This document shows, one piece after another, positions 44,169 to 52,818 of a DNA stretch of 64,000 bases; within the stretch, counting starts at the first letter, position 1, and every line of letters begins with the position of its first letter. Origin of the DNA: Pseudacidovorax sp. NFM-22. Lineage in GTDB: Bacteria > Pseudomonadota > Gammaproteobacteria > Burkholderiales > Burkholderiaceae_C. Location of the stretch: the NCBI RefSeq assembly GCF_021401245.1, contig NZ_JACBFY010000002.1, positions 620,001 to 684,000 on the forward strand, read 5' to 3'. The notes under the pieces were generated by a model. That model was not told where the DNA came from. It did no database searches and saw nothing but the letters and a program-made list of their open reading frames with translations. The position numbers and the translations under genes were made by a program.

Positions 44169-44891
44169 GTGACTGCGGGCAGCCCGGGCCCATGGTTCGG
44201 CTTCCGCGAGGTCGACACGGCCAGTAGCCAGGTGCGCGACGTCTTCCGCATGCAGCGCGACCCGGCGCTGGAGTACCCCTTCGCGGTGGGCGTCTCGGCC
44301 AGCCGCTTCGCGCTGGCCTCGTGGTTCACCGGCACGGTGCAGGTCGTGGACCGCGCCAACCGCCGGACGTTGCACACCCTGCACGGCCTCAAGGCCCCCT
44401 ACGACGCAATCCCCATGGACGACGGCAGCGTGGTCTACACCGAGCTGGGCGCCGGCACGGTGACGCGCGCCAGCGGCCCCGACTTCGCGCAGCGCACGGT
44501 GCTGGCCAGCGGGCTGCAGGGCCCGCTGCAGCTGGCGCGCGATGCGGCCGGCCAGCTGTACGTGAGCGAAGCGGCCGGCCGCGTGCTGCGGCTGGTGCCC
44601 GGGGGCGCGCCAGCCACGGTGGCCTCGGGCCTGGCCATGCCCGAGGGCCTGGCCTTCACGCCCTGGGGCAGCCTGGTGGTGGCAGAGACGGCGGCGCGGC
44701 GCCTCACCGAGATCGACGTGGCGAGCGGCAACCGGCGCACCGTCGCCGACGACCTGCCCATCGGCATGGCGGGCAGCCCGGGCATGCCGCCCCCCTACGT
44801 GCCCACCGGCGTGGCCGTGGGCGAGGACGGCAGCATCTACTACTCGGCCGACCGCGACAACGGCATCTACCGCATCCGGCCGGCGCGCTGA
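44169..44891 (+). CDS. NHL/SMP-30-like beta-propeller protein, probably 5'-truncated
   Basis: Frame of 240 codons from a GTG at 44169. It contains at least four propeller-blade-like units, for example GPLQLARDAAGQLYVSEAAGRVLRL, MPEGLAFTPWGSLVVAETAARRL and PTGVAVGEDGSIYYSADRDNGIYR. Related proteins are usually longer and exported, yet this one has no signal peptide, starts in mid-propeller and has an in-frame stop ten codons upstream. It is therefore probably the 3' part of a decayed gene, though a short cytoplasmic protein cannot be excluded. A hairpin follows at 44902. Confidence 0.6.
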   Translation: MTAGSPGPWFGFREVDTASSQVRDVFRMQRDPALEYPFAVGVSASRFALASWFTGTVQVVDRANRRTLHTLHGLKAPYDAIPMDDGSVVYTELGAGTVTRASGPDFAQRTVLASGLQGPLQLARDAAGQLYVSEAAGRVLRLVPGGAPATVASGLAMPEGLAFTPWGSLVVAETAARRLTEIDVASGNRRTVADDLPIGMAGSPGMPPPYVPTGVAVGEDGSIYYSADRDNGIYRIRPAR

Positions 44892-44901
44892 CCGCGCCCT
44901 G

Positions 44902-44923
44902 GTGCGGCCCCGTCGGGCCGCAC
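44902..44923 (+). terminator. Possible terminator hairpin
   Basis: GTGCGGCCC at 44902-44910 and GGGCCGCAC at 44915-44923 form a perfect 9-bp stem with a four-base loop, ten bases after the preceding stop. There is no T-run, so any termination would be weak or Rho-assisted. Confidence 0.4.
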
Positions 44924-45038
44924 AGTGCGTGGCCCTGCGCCTGCGCAACAGCCCGGCCGCCCCTGGGCCGTTAGCATTGCCCGTTGATCCTTCCGCCTCT
45001 TTTTCCTTTCTTCTTTTCCAATCTCGAGGAGCGAATCA

Positions 45039-45887
45039 ATGGACATCCAGACCGTGGGCATCATCGGTGCCGGCACCATGGGCAACGGCATCGCACAGGC
45101 CTGTGCCGTGTCGGGCGTCAAGGTGGTGATGGTGGACATCAGCCAGGCCGCCGTGGACAAGGGCCTGGCCACCGTCTCGGGCAGCCTCGACCGGCTGATC
45201 AAGAAGGAAAAGCTCACCGAAGCGCAGAAGACCGCCGCGCTCGCGCTGATCCAGGGCTCCACCAACTATGACGACCTCAAGACTGCCCAGTTGGTCATCG
45301 AGGCCGCCACCGAGAACCACGAACTCAAGCGCAAGATCCTCAAGCAGGTCGATGCGCTGCTGGCACCCGAGGTGATCATCGCGTCCAACACCTCGTCCAT
45401 CTCGATCACGCAGCTGGCGGCCGACACCTCGCGCGCCGACCGCTTCATCGGCATGCACTTCTTCAACCCGGTGCCGATGATGGCGCTGGTGGAGCTGATC
45501 CGCGGCTACCTGACCAGCGACGCCACGCACGACGCCGTGAAGGCGCTGGCCCTCAAGCTGGGCAAGCAGCCCATCACCGTGAAGAACGCGCCGGGCTTCG
45601 TGGTCAACCGCATCCTGGTGCCGATGATCAACGAGGCCTTCTTCGTGCTGGCCGAGGGCCTGGCCACGCCGGAGGACATCGACGCCGGCATGAAGCTGGG
45701 CTGCAACCACCCGATCGGCCCGCTGGCCCTGGCCGACATGATCGGCCTGGATGTGTGCCTGGCCGTGATGGAGGTCTACCTGGAGGAATTCGGCGACTCC
45801 AAGTACCGGCCCTGCCCGCTGCTCAAGGAGATGGTCGCGGCCGGCCAGTTGGGCCGCAAGACGGGACGCGGCGTCTACAGCTACTAG
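45039..45887 (+). CDS. 3-hydroxybutyryl-CoA dehydrogenase
   Basis: Soluble NAD(P)-dependent dehydrogenase of 282 residues that oxidises or forms (S)-3-hydroxybutyryl-CoA. The Rossmann motif GAGTMGNG is at residues 10-17, the catalytic region SNTSSISIT, the His of MHFFNPVPMMALVE and the Glu-linked segment VKNAPGFVVNRIL follow, with GPLALADMIGLDV in the C-terminal domain. Length and motifs fit the hbd/PaaH type. GAGGAGCG precedes the start. It stands alone between a hairpin and a small exported protein gene. Confidence 0.95.
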   Translation: MDIQTVGIIGAGTMGNGIAQACAVSGVKVVMVDISQAAVDKGLATVSGSLDRLIKKEKLTEAQKTAALALIQGSTNYDDLKTAQLVIEAATENHELKRKILKQVDALLAPEVIIASNTSSISITQLAADTSRADRFIGMHFFNPVPMMALVELIRGYLTSDATHDAVKALALKLGKQPITVKNAPGFVVNRILVPMINEAFFVLAEGLATPEDIDAGMKLGCNHPIGPLALADMIGLDVCLAVMEVYLEEFGDSKYRPCPLLKEMVAAGQLGRKTGRGVYSY

Positions 45888-46014
45888 ACAGGCCGGCGCA
45901 CGGCGGCGCCGCTGGCCCGCCGCCCCGTTACCCTTGCACAACGGCCACCCTGCCCGCGCAGCACGGCCGGACGTCCCGCTGACGCGGGACATCCCCTCTT
46001 CCGAAGGACCCCTC

Positions 46015-46419
46015 ATGCCCAACCTGCCGATCCGCCCAACCGTCCTGGTCCTGTCGCTGGCCTGCGCTGCCGCTTCCGTGCTCGCCGCGGAGCCTGCAGC
46101 AGAACCGCTGGCCGCCACCCAAGCACCAGCCGACGTGGCCGCGCCCCAGGTGCGCACGGCCACGGGTGCCGCCATCGCCGACCTCAACCTGGACCTGGCG
46201 CAGGGCACCGGTCGCTCTTACGCGGTGCAGTCGCAGCGCGTCTTCGGCACGGCGGTGGACATCGGCGTGCCCTCGGCCACCGCCGCGGCGGGCCCCGCCT
46301 TCCCGCGGCCGAACGCGCGCTCGAGCGCCACCTTCGAGCCCGCCACCACCACGGGCGGCCTCGGCCTGGCGAACGTGGCCTGGCTGGGCCTGCAGCGCCT
46401 CGGCAGCCGCGCGGACTGA
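46015..46419 (+). CDS. Small exported protein of unknown function
   Basis: Protein of 134 residues with a clear signal peptide (LVLSLACAAASVLAAEP, cleavage near residue 25). The mature part is Ala/Thr-rich and without Cys; I recognise no domain. The start at 46015 follows GAAGGACCCCTC. A short hairpin GTCCCGC-TGAC-GCGGGAC at 45973-45990 lies in its leader. It is convergent with arfB. Confidence 0.7.
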   Translation: MPNLPIRPTVLVLSLACAAASVLAAEPAAEPLAATQAPADVAAPQVRTATGAAIADLNLDLAQGTGRSYAVQSQRVFGTAVDIGVPSATAAAGPAFPRPNARSSATFEPATTTGGLGLANVAWLGLQRLGSRAD

Positions 46420-46454
46420 GCATTCTTTCGGGCGGCTGCGCGCCGCGCCCTGGC

Positions 46455-46859
46455 TCAGCCCTGAAGCGACACCTTGCCGCGACCCGACTTGAGGGTCGAC
46501 CGCAAGGCCTTGGACGCGAGCCGGCGCTGCTTCGCCCCGAAGGTCGGCGCAGTCGCCCGTCTCGGCCGGCGCACGGTGGCGGCCGAGGCGACGATCTCCT
46601 CCAGCCGGCTCACGGCCTCCGCCTTGTTCTGGTCCTGGCTGCGCGAGGACTGCGCCTTGATGACGATGACGCCGTCCTTGGTGATGCGCTGATCCTGGCG
46701 CTGCAGCAGCCGCTCCTTGACCGCGTCGGGCAGCGAGGAGCGGCGGATGTCGAAGCGCAGATGGACGGCGCTCGACACCTTGTGGACGTTCTGCCCGCCC
46801 GGCCCTTGCGCGCGGACGGCGCTGAACTCGATGTCGCGGGGGTCGATGGTGAGGGGCAT
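46455..46859 (-). CDS. arfB: Alternative ribosome-rescue factor ArfB (YaeJ)
   Basis: Protein of 134 residues that releases peptides from stalled ribosomes lacking a stop codon. The catalytic GGQ is at residues 21-23 (AQGPGGQNVHK), the conserved VHLRFDI and VIVIKAQSSRSQDQNK follow, and the C-terminal tail is basic (KQRRLASKALRSTLKSGRGK), as needed for insertion in the empty mRNA channel. The length matches ArfB, not the full release factors. Confidence 0.93.
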   Translation of the reverse strand: MPLTIDPRDIEFSAVRAQGPGGQNVHKVSSAVHLRFDIRRSSLPDAVKERLLQRQDQRITKDGVIVIKAQSSRSQDQNKAEAVSRLEEIVASAATVRRPRRATAPTFGAKQRRLASKALRSTLKSGRGKVSLQG

Positions 46860-47026
46860 GGCGGACGGGCAGTCTAGGGGATGCGCTTCCCCAATGTGCG
46901 GGCCGTGGCCATCCGCGGATCCGGGCGATCCGGGTCGTGGTGGCGGCCGTCGTCTGCGCGACGGCCATCCGCGCGCCGATGCCCTATGTTCCGCGGCTGG
47001 AGACAACACCCAGGACACACGGCCCC

Positions 47027-47845
<819 letters not shown>

Positions 47846-47855
47846 GGGCGCGGCA

Positions 47856-47880
47856 CGGACAGGGACGGCGGCCCTGTCCG
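47856..47880 (+). terminator. Possible terminator hairpin after the enoyl-CoA hydratase gene
   Basis: CGGACAGGG at 47856-47864 and CCCTGTCCG at 47872-47880 form a perfect 9-bp stem, eleven bases after the stop. No T-run follows, so the strength is uncertain. Confidence 0.45.
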
Positions 47881-47906
47881 CGGCATGGTCTTGTGCACGA
47901 TTGATT

Positions 47907-47929
47907 TGCGCGCAATTTAATTGCGCGCA
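47907..47929. promoter_or_regulatory. Perfect 23-bp palindrome, OhrR operator
   Basis: TGCGCGCAATT, one central T, then AATTGCGCGCA make a perfect inverted repeat eleven bases before the OhrR-like start. OhrR-type repressors bind AT-centred palindromes of this kind near their own gene and ohr. The site also overlaps the region where the promoter of the ohrR-ohr unit must lie. Confidence 0.75.
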
Positions 47930-47940
47930 CAATCCAAGCC

Positions 47941-48390
47941 ATGCCCAAGACGCCCACCACCGCCGAACTGCTCAGCCTGGACAACCAGCTGTGCTTCGCG
48001 CTGTATTCGGCGTCGCTGTCCATGACGCGGCTGTACAAGCCGCTGCTCGACGAGTTGGCGTTGACCTACCCGCAGTACCTGGTGATGCTGGCACTGTGGG
48101 AGGCCGATGGCGTCACCGTGTCGGACCTCGGCACACGGCTGTCACTGGACTCCGGCACGCTCACCCCTCTGCTCAAGCGCCTCGAAGCGACCGGGTATCT
48201 CACCCGCATGCGCGACGTGGCCGACGAGCGGCGCGTGCTGATCCGCCTGACGGCCGAGGGCCGGACGCTGCGGGCCCGGGCCGTGCAGGTGCCGCAGTGC
48301 CTGCTGGCCGCCAGTCAGTGTTCGCTGGAGGAGCTCTCGCAGCTCACCCGGCAATTGCAGGCGCTGCGCGACCGCGTGTCCGCCGCCTGA
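47941..48390 (+). CDS. ohrR: MarR family organic-hydroperoxide-responsive regulator (OhrR)
   Basis: Winged-helix repressor of 149 residues. The N-terminal LLSLDNQLCFALYSASLSM places the redox-sensing Cys at residue 18, as in OhrR; oxidation of this Cys by organic peroxides releases DNA. The DNA-binding wing region is LTPLLKRLEATGYLTRMRDVADERRVLIRLT. It precedes ohr by 48 bases in the same direction, and a perfect palindrome lies just upstream. Confidence 0.93.
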   Translation: MPKTPTTAELLSLDNQLCFALYSASLSMTRLYKPLLDELALTYPQYLVMLALWEADGVTVSDLGTRLSLDSGTLTPLLKRLEATGYLTRMRDVADERRVLIRLTAEGRTLRARAVQVPQCLLAASQCSLEELSQLTRQLQALRDRVSAA

Positions 48391-48438
48391 TCGTTCCTTG
48401 CCTCCCTTGTTTTCCCCACCCAACCCAGGAGAAAGACC

Positions 48439-48864
48439 ATGACCCACAAGCTCGAAAAAGTGCTCTACACCGCCCAGGCCCACACCACCGGTGGCCGCGA
48501 CGGTGCCAGCAAGACCAGCGACGGCGCCCTGGACGTGACGCTGAGCTCCCCCGGCTCCGGCAAGCCCGGCACCAACCCCGAGCAGCTGTTCGCGGCTGGC
48601 TACTCCGCCTGCTTCATCGGCGCCATGAAGGCCGTCGGCCCCAAGGTCGGCGTGAAGGTGCCCGATGACGTGAGCATCGACGCCAGCGTCTCCCTGGGCC
48701 CGATCAAGGGTGGCGCCGCCTACGGCATCGCCGCCAAGCTGGCGATCACCCTGCCGGGCCTGGACGACGAGCAGAAGAAGAAGCTGGTCGACGCCGCCCA
48801 CGAGGTGTGCCCCTACTCCAACGCCACCCGCGGCAACGTCGAGGTCGAGCTGTCGATCGCCTGA
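48439..48864 (+). CDS. ohr: Organic hydroperoxide resistance protein Ohr
   Basis: Thiol peroxidase of 141 residues of the OsmC/Ohr superfamily that reduces organic hydroperoxides. The two catalytic cysteines are Cys58 (AGYSACFIGAM) and Cys124 (HEVCPYSNATRGN), with the conserved Arg/Glu region near the N-terminus. CAGGAGAAAGACC precedes the start. Expression is presumably lifted when OhrR is oxidised. An intrinsic terminator follows. Confidence 0.96.
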   Translation: MTHKLEKVLYTAQAHTTGGRDGASKTSDGALDVTLSSPGSGKPGTNPEQLFAAGYSACFIGAMKAVGPKVGVKVPDDVSIDASVSLGPIKGGAAYGIAAKLAITLPGLDDEQKKKLVDAAHEVCPYSNATRGNVEVELSIA

Positions 48865-48890
48865 TCGCCGCGCTCGCCTTGCGATGAAAG

Positions 48891-48917
48891 ACGCCACCTT
48901 CGGGTGGCGTTTTTTTT
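48891..48917 (+). terminator. Intrinsic terminator of ohr
   Basis: ACGCCACC-TTCG-GGTGGCGT at 48891-48910 forms an 8-bp stem with a stable UUCG loop, followed by a run of T to 48917. It lies between ohr and the convergent LysR gene. Confidence 0.9.
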
Positions 48918-48937
48918 GGCGCTGCCGGACTGGCGCC

Positions 48938-49828
48938 TCAGGGCGCTGGCGGTGCCGGTGCCGCCATCAGCGCCAGCAGCCGCTGCGCATGCACATGCGG
49001 CGGACCGCGGCGCCAGATGGCGTGGGCTTCGGACTGGCCCGAGGCATCGGCCAGCGGGCGAAAGACCACGCCGCGCAGCCCGGCGCGCTGCATGGCGGCC
49101 GGCACCAGCCCCACGCCCAGGCCTTCGGCCACCAGCGCCAGCACGGCCAGCCAGTGGCGCACTTCGTGGCGCACCTGGGGCACGAAGCCGGCCGCCACGC
49201 ATAGGTCGAGGATCCGCTCGTGGTAGTCGGGCGAGGCCTCGCGCGAGAAGAGCACCAGCGTCTGCTCGCGCAGGGCCGGCAGCGCCACCTCGCGCCGACG
49301 CGCCAGCGCGTGACCGCTGGGCAGGCAGCACACGAAGGGCTCGCGCACCAGCAGGCGCTGCGCCAGCTCGTCCGGGATGCGGCTGGTGTGGATGAAGCCC
49401 AGGTCCAGCTGGTCGTGTTGCAGACGCGCCGTCTGCTCGGCCGAGTTGAGTTCGGTCAGGCTGAGCTTCACGCGCGGATGCGCCGCCTGGAAGCGCCGCA
49501 GCGCCTGGGGCAGCCCGCGGTAGAGCATGGCGCCGACGAAGCCCACCCGCAGCCGGCCGGCGGAGCCCTCGGCCACGTCGCGCACCTCCTGCGCGGCCTC
49601 GGCAGCCTGGGCCAGCAGCCGGGCAGCCGAGGCCTGCAGCGCGAGGCCCGCCGGCGTGAGGCGCACGGCCTTGCTGGTGCGCTCGAACAGGCGCGCGCCC
49701 AGGCGTGCCTCCAGCTGGCGGATGGCCACCGACAGCGGCGGCTGCGAGATGGCCAGCCGCTGCGCGGCGCGGCCGAAGTGCAGCTCCTCGGCCAGCACGG
49801 CGAAGTAGCGCAACTGCCGCAGATCCAT
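48938..49828 (-). CDS. LysR family transcriptional regulator
   Basis: Regulator of 296 residues. The N-terminal helix-turn-helix MDLRQLRYFAVLAEELHFGRAAQRLAISQPPLSVAIRQLE is textbook LysR (residues 1-40), and the remainder is a two-lobe effector domain (GRLRVGFVGAMLYRGLP). The start at 49828 follows CGAAGGAGCTATCG; an earlier Met at 49852 has no ribosome site. It is divergent from an AidB-like acyl-CoA dehydrogenase across 127 bp, so it likely controls the plus-strand block to 53949. Confidence 0.93.
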   Translation of the reverse strand: MDLRQLRYFAVLAEELHFGRAAQRLAISQPPLSVAIRQLEARLGARLFERTSKAVRLTPAGLALQASAARLLAQAAEAAQEVRDVAEGSAGRLRVGFVGAMLYRGLPQALRRFQAAHPRVKLSLTELNSAEQTARLQHDQLDLGFIHTSRIPDELAQRLLVREPFVCCLPSGHALARRREVALPALREQTLVLFSREASPDYHERILDLCVAAGFVPQVRHEVRHWLAVLALVAEGLGVGLVPAAMQRAGLRGVVFRPLADASGQSEAHAIWRRGPPHVHAQRLLALMAAPAPPAP

Positions 49829-49955
49829 CGATAGCTCCTTCGAATGGAACATGTGTCAAACGATATTAGACCTGCATGGATCGGCTTCCAACAATGCGCG
49901 CAAGGCCCGCCCACCGTTCGCGTGACGCCGGCCACCGAACCAGGAGACACGCGCC

Positions 49956-51680
49956 ATGCCCGACACCCGCCCGCCCGCGGCGACCGCCGCCATTCCCGAC
50001 CGCCACGGCCAGAACCTCTACACCACCGACGCCGAACTGCAGCGCCTGCTGGCGCTGTACCTGCCCGCGCCGCTGCTCGCCCACCTGCAGCCGCACCTGC
50101 AGCGGCTGGGCGCCCTGGCCGGCGGCCCGCTGGACACGCTGGCCGGCACCGCCGACCAGAACCCGCCGACGCTCAGCCTGCGCAGCCGCACCGGCCAGGA
50201 CGAACAGCGCATCGTCAAGCACCCGGCCTACGTGGAGATGGAGCGCCTGGCGCTGGCCGAATTCGGCCTGGGCGCCATGTCGCACCGTGAGGAGACGCTG
50301 GGCTGGCGCGGCAAGATGCCGCCTGCGGTCAAGTACGCGCTGACCTTCCTCTTCGTGCAGGCCGAGTTCGGGCTGTGCTGCCCGGTCTCGATGACCGACT
50401 CGCTCACCCGCACGCTGCGCAAGTTCGGCAGCCCCGAGCTGGTGGCGCGCTTCCTGCCGCGACTCACCTCGCTGGACTTCGACGAACTGGCCCAGGGCGC
50501 CATGTTCATGACCGAACAGGCCGCAGGCTCCGACATCGCCGCCACCGAGACGCGCGCCTGGCAGGACGAGGCCGGCCAGTGGCGGCTGTCGGGCGACAAG
50601 TGGTTCTGCTCCAACCCCGACGCCGACTTCGCCATGGTGCTGGCCCGCGCGGATGGCGCGCCGGCCGGCATGAAGGGCGTCTCGCTCTTCCTGCTGCCGC
50701 GGCGCCTGCCAAATGGCGCGCTCAACCACTACCGCATCGTGCGGCTCAAGAACAAGCTGGGCACGCGCTCCATGGCCAGTGGCGAGATCCGGCTCGACGG
50801 CGCCGTCGCGCACCTGGTGGGCGAGGCCGGCCGCGGCTTCGTGCAGATGGCCGACATGGTCAACAACTCGCGCCTGTCCAACGGCGTGCGCGCCGCCGGC
50901 CTGATGCGCCGCGCGGTGGCCGAGGCCGAGTTCATCGCCCGCGAGCGCCGCGCCTTCGGCCGCACGCTGGCGCAGATGCCGCTGATGCAGCGCCAGCTCG
51001 ACAAGCTGCGCGTGCCGGCCGAGCAGGCCCGCACGATGGTCTTCCAGACCGCGCGCACGCTGGAGCGCTCCGACGGCGGCGATGCGCAGGCCTATGCGCT
51101 GCTGCGCATCCTCACACCGCTCATCAAGTTCCGCGCCTGCCGCGACGCGCGCAAGGTCACCGGCGACGCCATGGAGGTGCGTGGCGGCTGCGGCTACATC
51201 GAGGAATGGAGCGATCCGCGTCTGGTGCGCGACGCGCACCTGGGCTCGATCTGGGAAGGCACCAGCAACATCGTGGCGCTGGACGTGCTGCGCGCCATCC
51301 GCCGCGAGGGCTCGCTGCCGGTGCTGCGCGCCCATGTGGATGGCCTGCTGGCCGAGGCCGGGCACGCGCTGGCCCCCGCCTTCGTGCAGGCGCTGCGCGA
51401 GGCCATGGACCGCGCCTGCGCCTTGGCCGAGACGGCCACGCAGGACGGCGGCGACGTGCTGGCGCGGCAGGCGGCCTCGGCCCTCTACCACTGCACCAGC
51501 GCCACCGCCATGGCGTGGGAAGCGGTGCGCACCGGTTCGGCCGACCGGCTGCGCTGGGCGCAGCTGGCGCTGCTGCACCGCGTGCTGCCGCGCGACCCGC
51601 TGGCACCGGATGCGCTGCCCGCGGGCTGGCAGACGATGCCGGCCGCGGCGCCCGCGCCCGCCGTGCAGACGCCCGCCTGA
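49956..51680 (+). CDS. Acyl-CoA dehydrogenase family protein, AidB-like
   Basis: Large acyl-CoA dehydrogenase homologue of 574 residues, within the long AidB/DszC-like length class. FAD signatures are AMFMTEQAAGSDIAATETRA and WRLSGDKWFCSNPDADFAMV. The C-terminal RGGCGYIEEWSDPRLVRDAHL and GSIWEGTSNIVALDVLRAI keep Glu at the catalytic position. The last 110 residues are an extra helical domain. GAGACACGCGCC precedes the start. It heads a block with a Bug receptor and a CaiB-type CoA-transferase. Confidence 0.9.
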   Translation: MPDTRPPAATAAIPDRHGQNLYTTDAELQRLLALYLPAPLLAHLQPHLQRLGALAGGPLDTLAGTADQNPPTLSLRSRTGQDEQRIVKHPAYVEMERLALAEFGLGAMSHREETLGWRGKMPPAVKYALTFLFVQAEFGLCCPVSMTDSLTRTLRKFGSPELVARFLPRLTSLDFDELAQGAMFMTEQAAGSDIAATETRAWQDEAGQWRLSGDKWFCSNPDADFAMVLARADGAPAGMKGVSLFLLPRRLPNGALNHYRIVRLKNKLGTRSMASGEIRLDGAVAHLVGEAGRGFVQMADMVNNSRLSNGVRAAGLMRRAVAEAEFIARERRAFGRTLAQMPLMQRQLDKLRVPAEQARTMVFQTARTLERSDGGDAQAYALLRILTPLIKFRACRDARKVTGDAMEVRGGCGYIEEWSDPRLVRDAHLGSIWEGTSNIVALDVLRAIRREGSLPVLRAHVDGLLAEAGHALAPAFVQALREAMDRACALAETATQDGGDVLARQAASALYHCTSATAMAWEAVRTGSADRLRWAQLALLHRVLPRDPLAPDALPAGWQTMPAAAPAPAVQTPA

Positions 51681-51814
51681 CGCGGGCTTGCACCCGCCGG
51701 TCGGCGCCCGATCGCGCATCACGCCTCTTGCGCCGTTGAGGCCGATGGGCGCACGCAGCCCCGACCGCTTTTCCGCCCCCGCCCCCCGATACCGACAACG
51801 AAACGGAGACACCC

Positions 51815-52801
51815 ATGACCCCAGCCCTTCTTCGCCGCCGCCAGTTCGCCCTGGCCGCCACCGCCGCCGCGCTGATGCCCGTGGCCTTCGCGCAGGCGCC
51901 CTTCCCGTCCAAGCCCGTCATGCTCGTCGTGCCGTTCCCGCCCGGCGGCCCGACCGACGCCATGGCCCGCACGCTGGCCGCCGAGATGAGCACCCGCCTG
52001 GGCCAGCCCATGGTGGTCGAGAACCGCGCCGGCGCCGGCGGCAACATCGGTGCCGAGTACGTGGCGCGGGCCGAGGCCGATGGCCACACGCTGATGTTCG
52101 GCACCTCGGGCCCGCTGGCCATCAACGTGAGCCTGTACCGCAGGATCGGCTACGACCCCACCAAGAGCTTCGCGCCCGTCATCCAGGTGGGGCACCTGCC
52201 CAACATCCTGGTGGTCAACCCCGCGCTGCCGGCCAAGGACGTGAAGGAGCTGGTCGCCTATGCCAAGGCCAACCCCAACAAGCTGAGCTATGCCTCGTCG
52301 GGCAACGGCGCCTCGTCGCACCTGGCGGGCGTGCTGTTCAACAGCATGGCGGGCACCGAGATCCTGCACGTGCCCTACAAGGGTACCGGACCGGCCCTCA
52401 ACGACCTGCTGGGCGGGCAGGTGAGCATGACCTTCACCGACATCCTCACCGCCCTGCCCTACATCAAGGCCGGCAAGCTGCGCGCCCTGGGCGTGGCCAC
52501 GGCCACACGCTCGCGCGCGCTGCCCGAGGTGCCGACCATCGCCGAGCAGGGCTACAAGGGCTACGACGTCAGCGTGTTCTTCGGCATCGTGGCGCCGGCC
52601 GGCACGCCTGCCGACCGCATCGCGCTGCTCAACCGGCAGTTCGCGGAGGTGCTGGCCTCGCCCAAGGTCAAGCAGTCCTTCGACGCGCAGGGCCTGGAGC
52701 CCGCGCCCGACACCTCGCCGCAGCAGCTGGCCCGCTTCATCGCCGCGGAGACGGCCAAGTGGAAGGGCGTGGTCGCGCAGTCCGGCGCGCAACTCGACTG
52801 A
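51815..52801 (+). CDS. Bug-family tripartite tricarboxylate transporter substrate-binding protein
   Basis: Periplasmic receptor of 328 residues. A basic signal (MTPALLRRRQFALAATAAAL, possible twin-Arg) is cleaved near AFA at residue 26. Bug motifs are PVMLVVPFPPGGPTDAMART, VVENRAGAGGNIGAE and LHVPYKGTGPALNDLLGGQVSM. No TctA/TctB genes adjoin, which is common for Bug receptors, so it must use a distant permease or act as a sensor. It lies between an acyl-CoA dehydrogenase and a CoA-transferase that probably metabolise its ligand. Confidence 0.93.
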   Translation: MTPALLRRRQFALAATAAALMPVAFAQAPFPSKPVMLVVPFPPGGPTDAMARTLAAEMSTRLGQPMVVENRAGAGGNIGAEYVARAEADGHTLMFGTSGPLAINVSLYRRIGYDPTKSFAPVIQVGHLPNILVVNPALPAKDVKELVAYAKANPNKLSYASSGNGASSHLAGVLFNSMAGTEILHVPYKGTGPALNDLLGGQVSMTFTDILTALPYIKAGKLRALGVATATRSRALPEVPTIAEQGYKGYDVSVFFGIVAPAGTPADRIALLNRQFAEVLASPKVKQSFDAQGLEPAPDTSPQQLARFIAAETAKWKGVVAQSGAQLD

Positions 52802-52818
52802 GGCAAGAGCTCTTTTCC

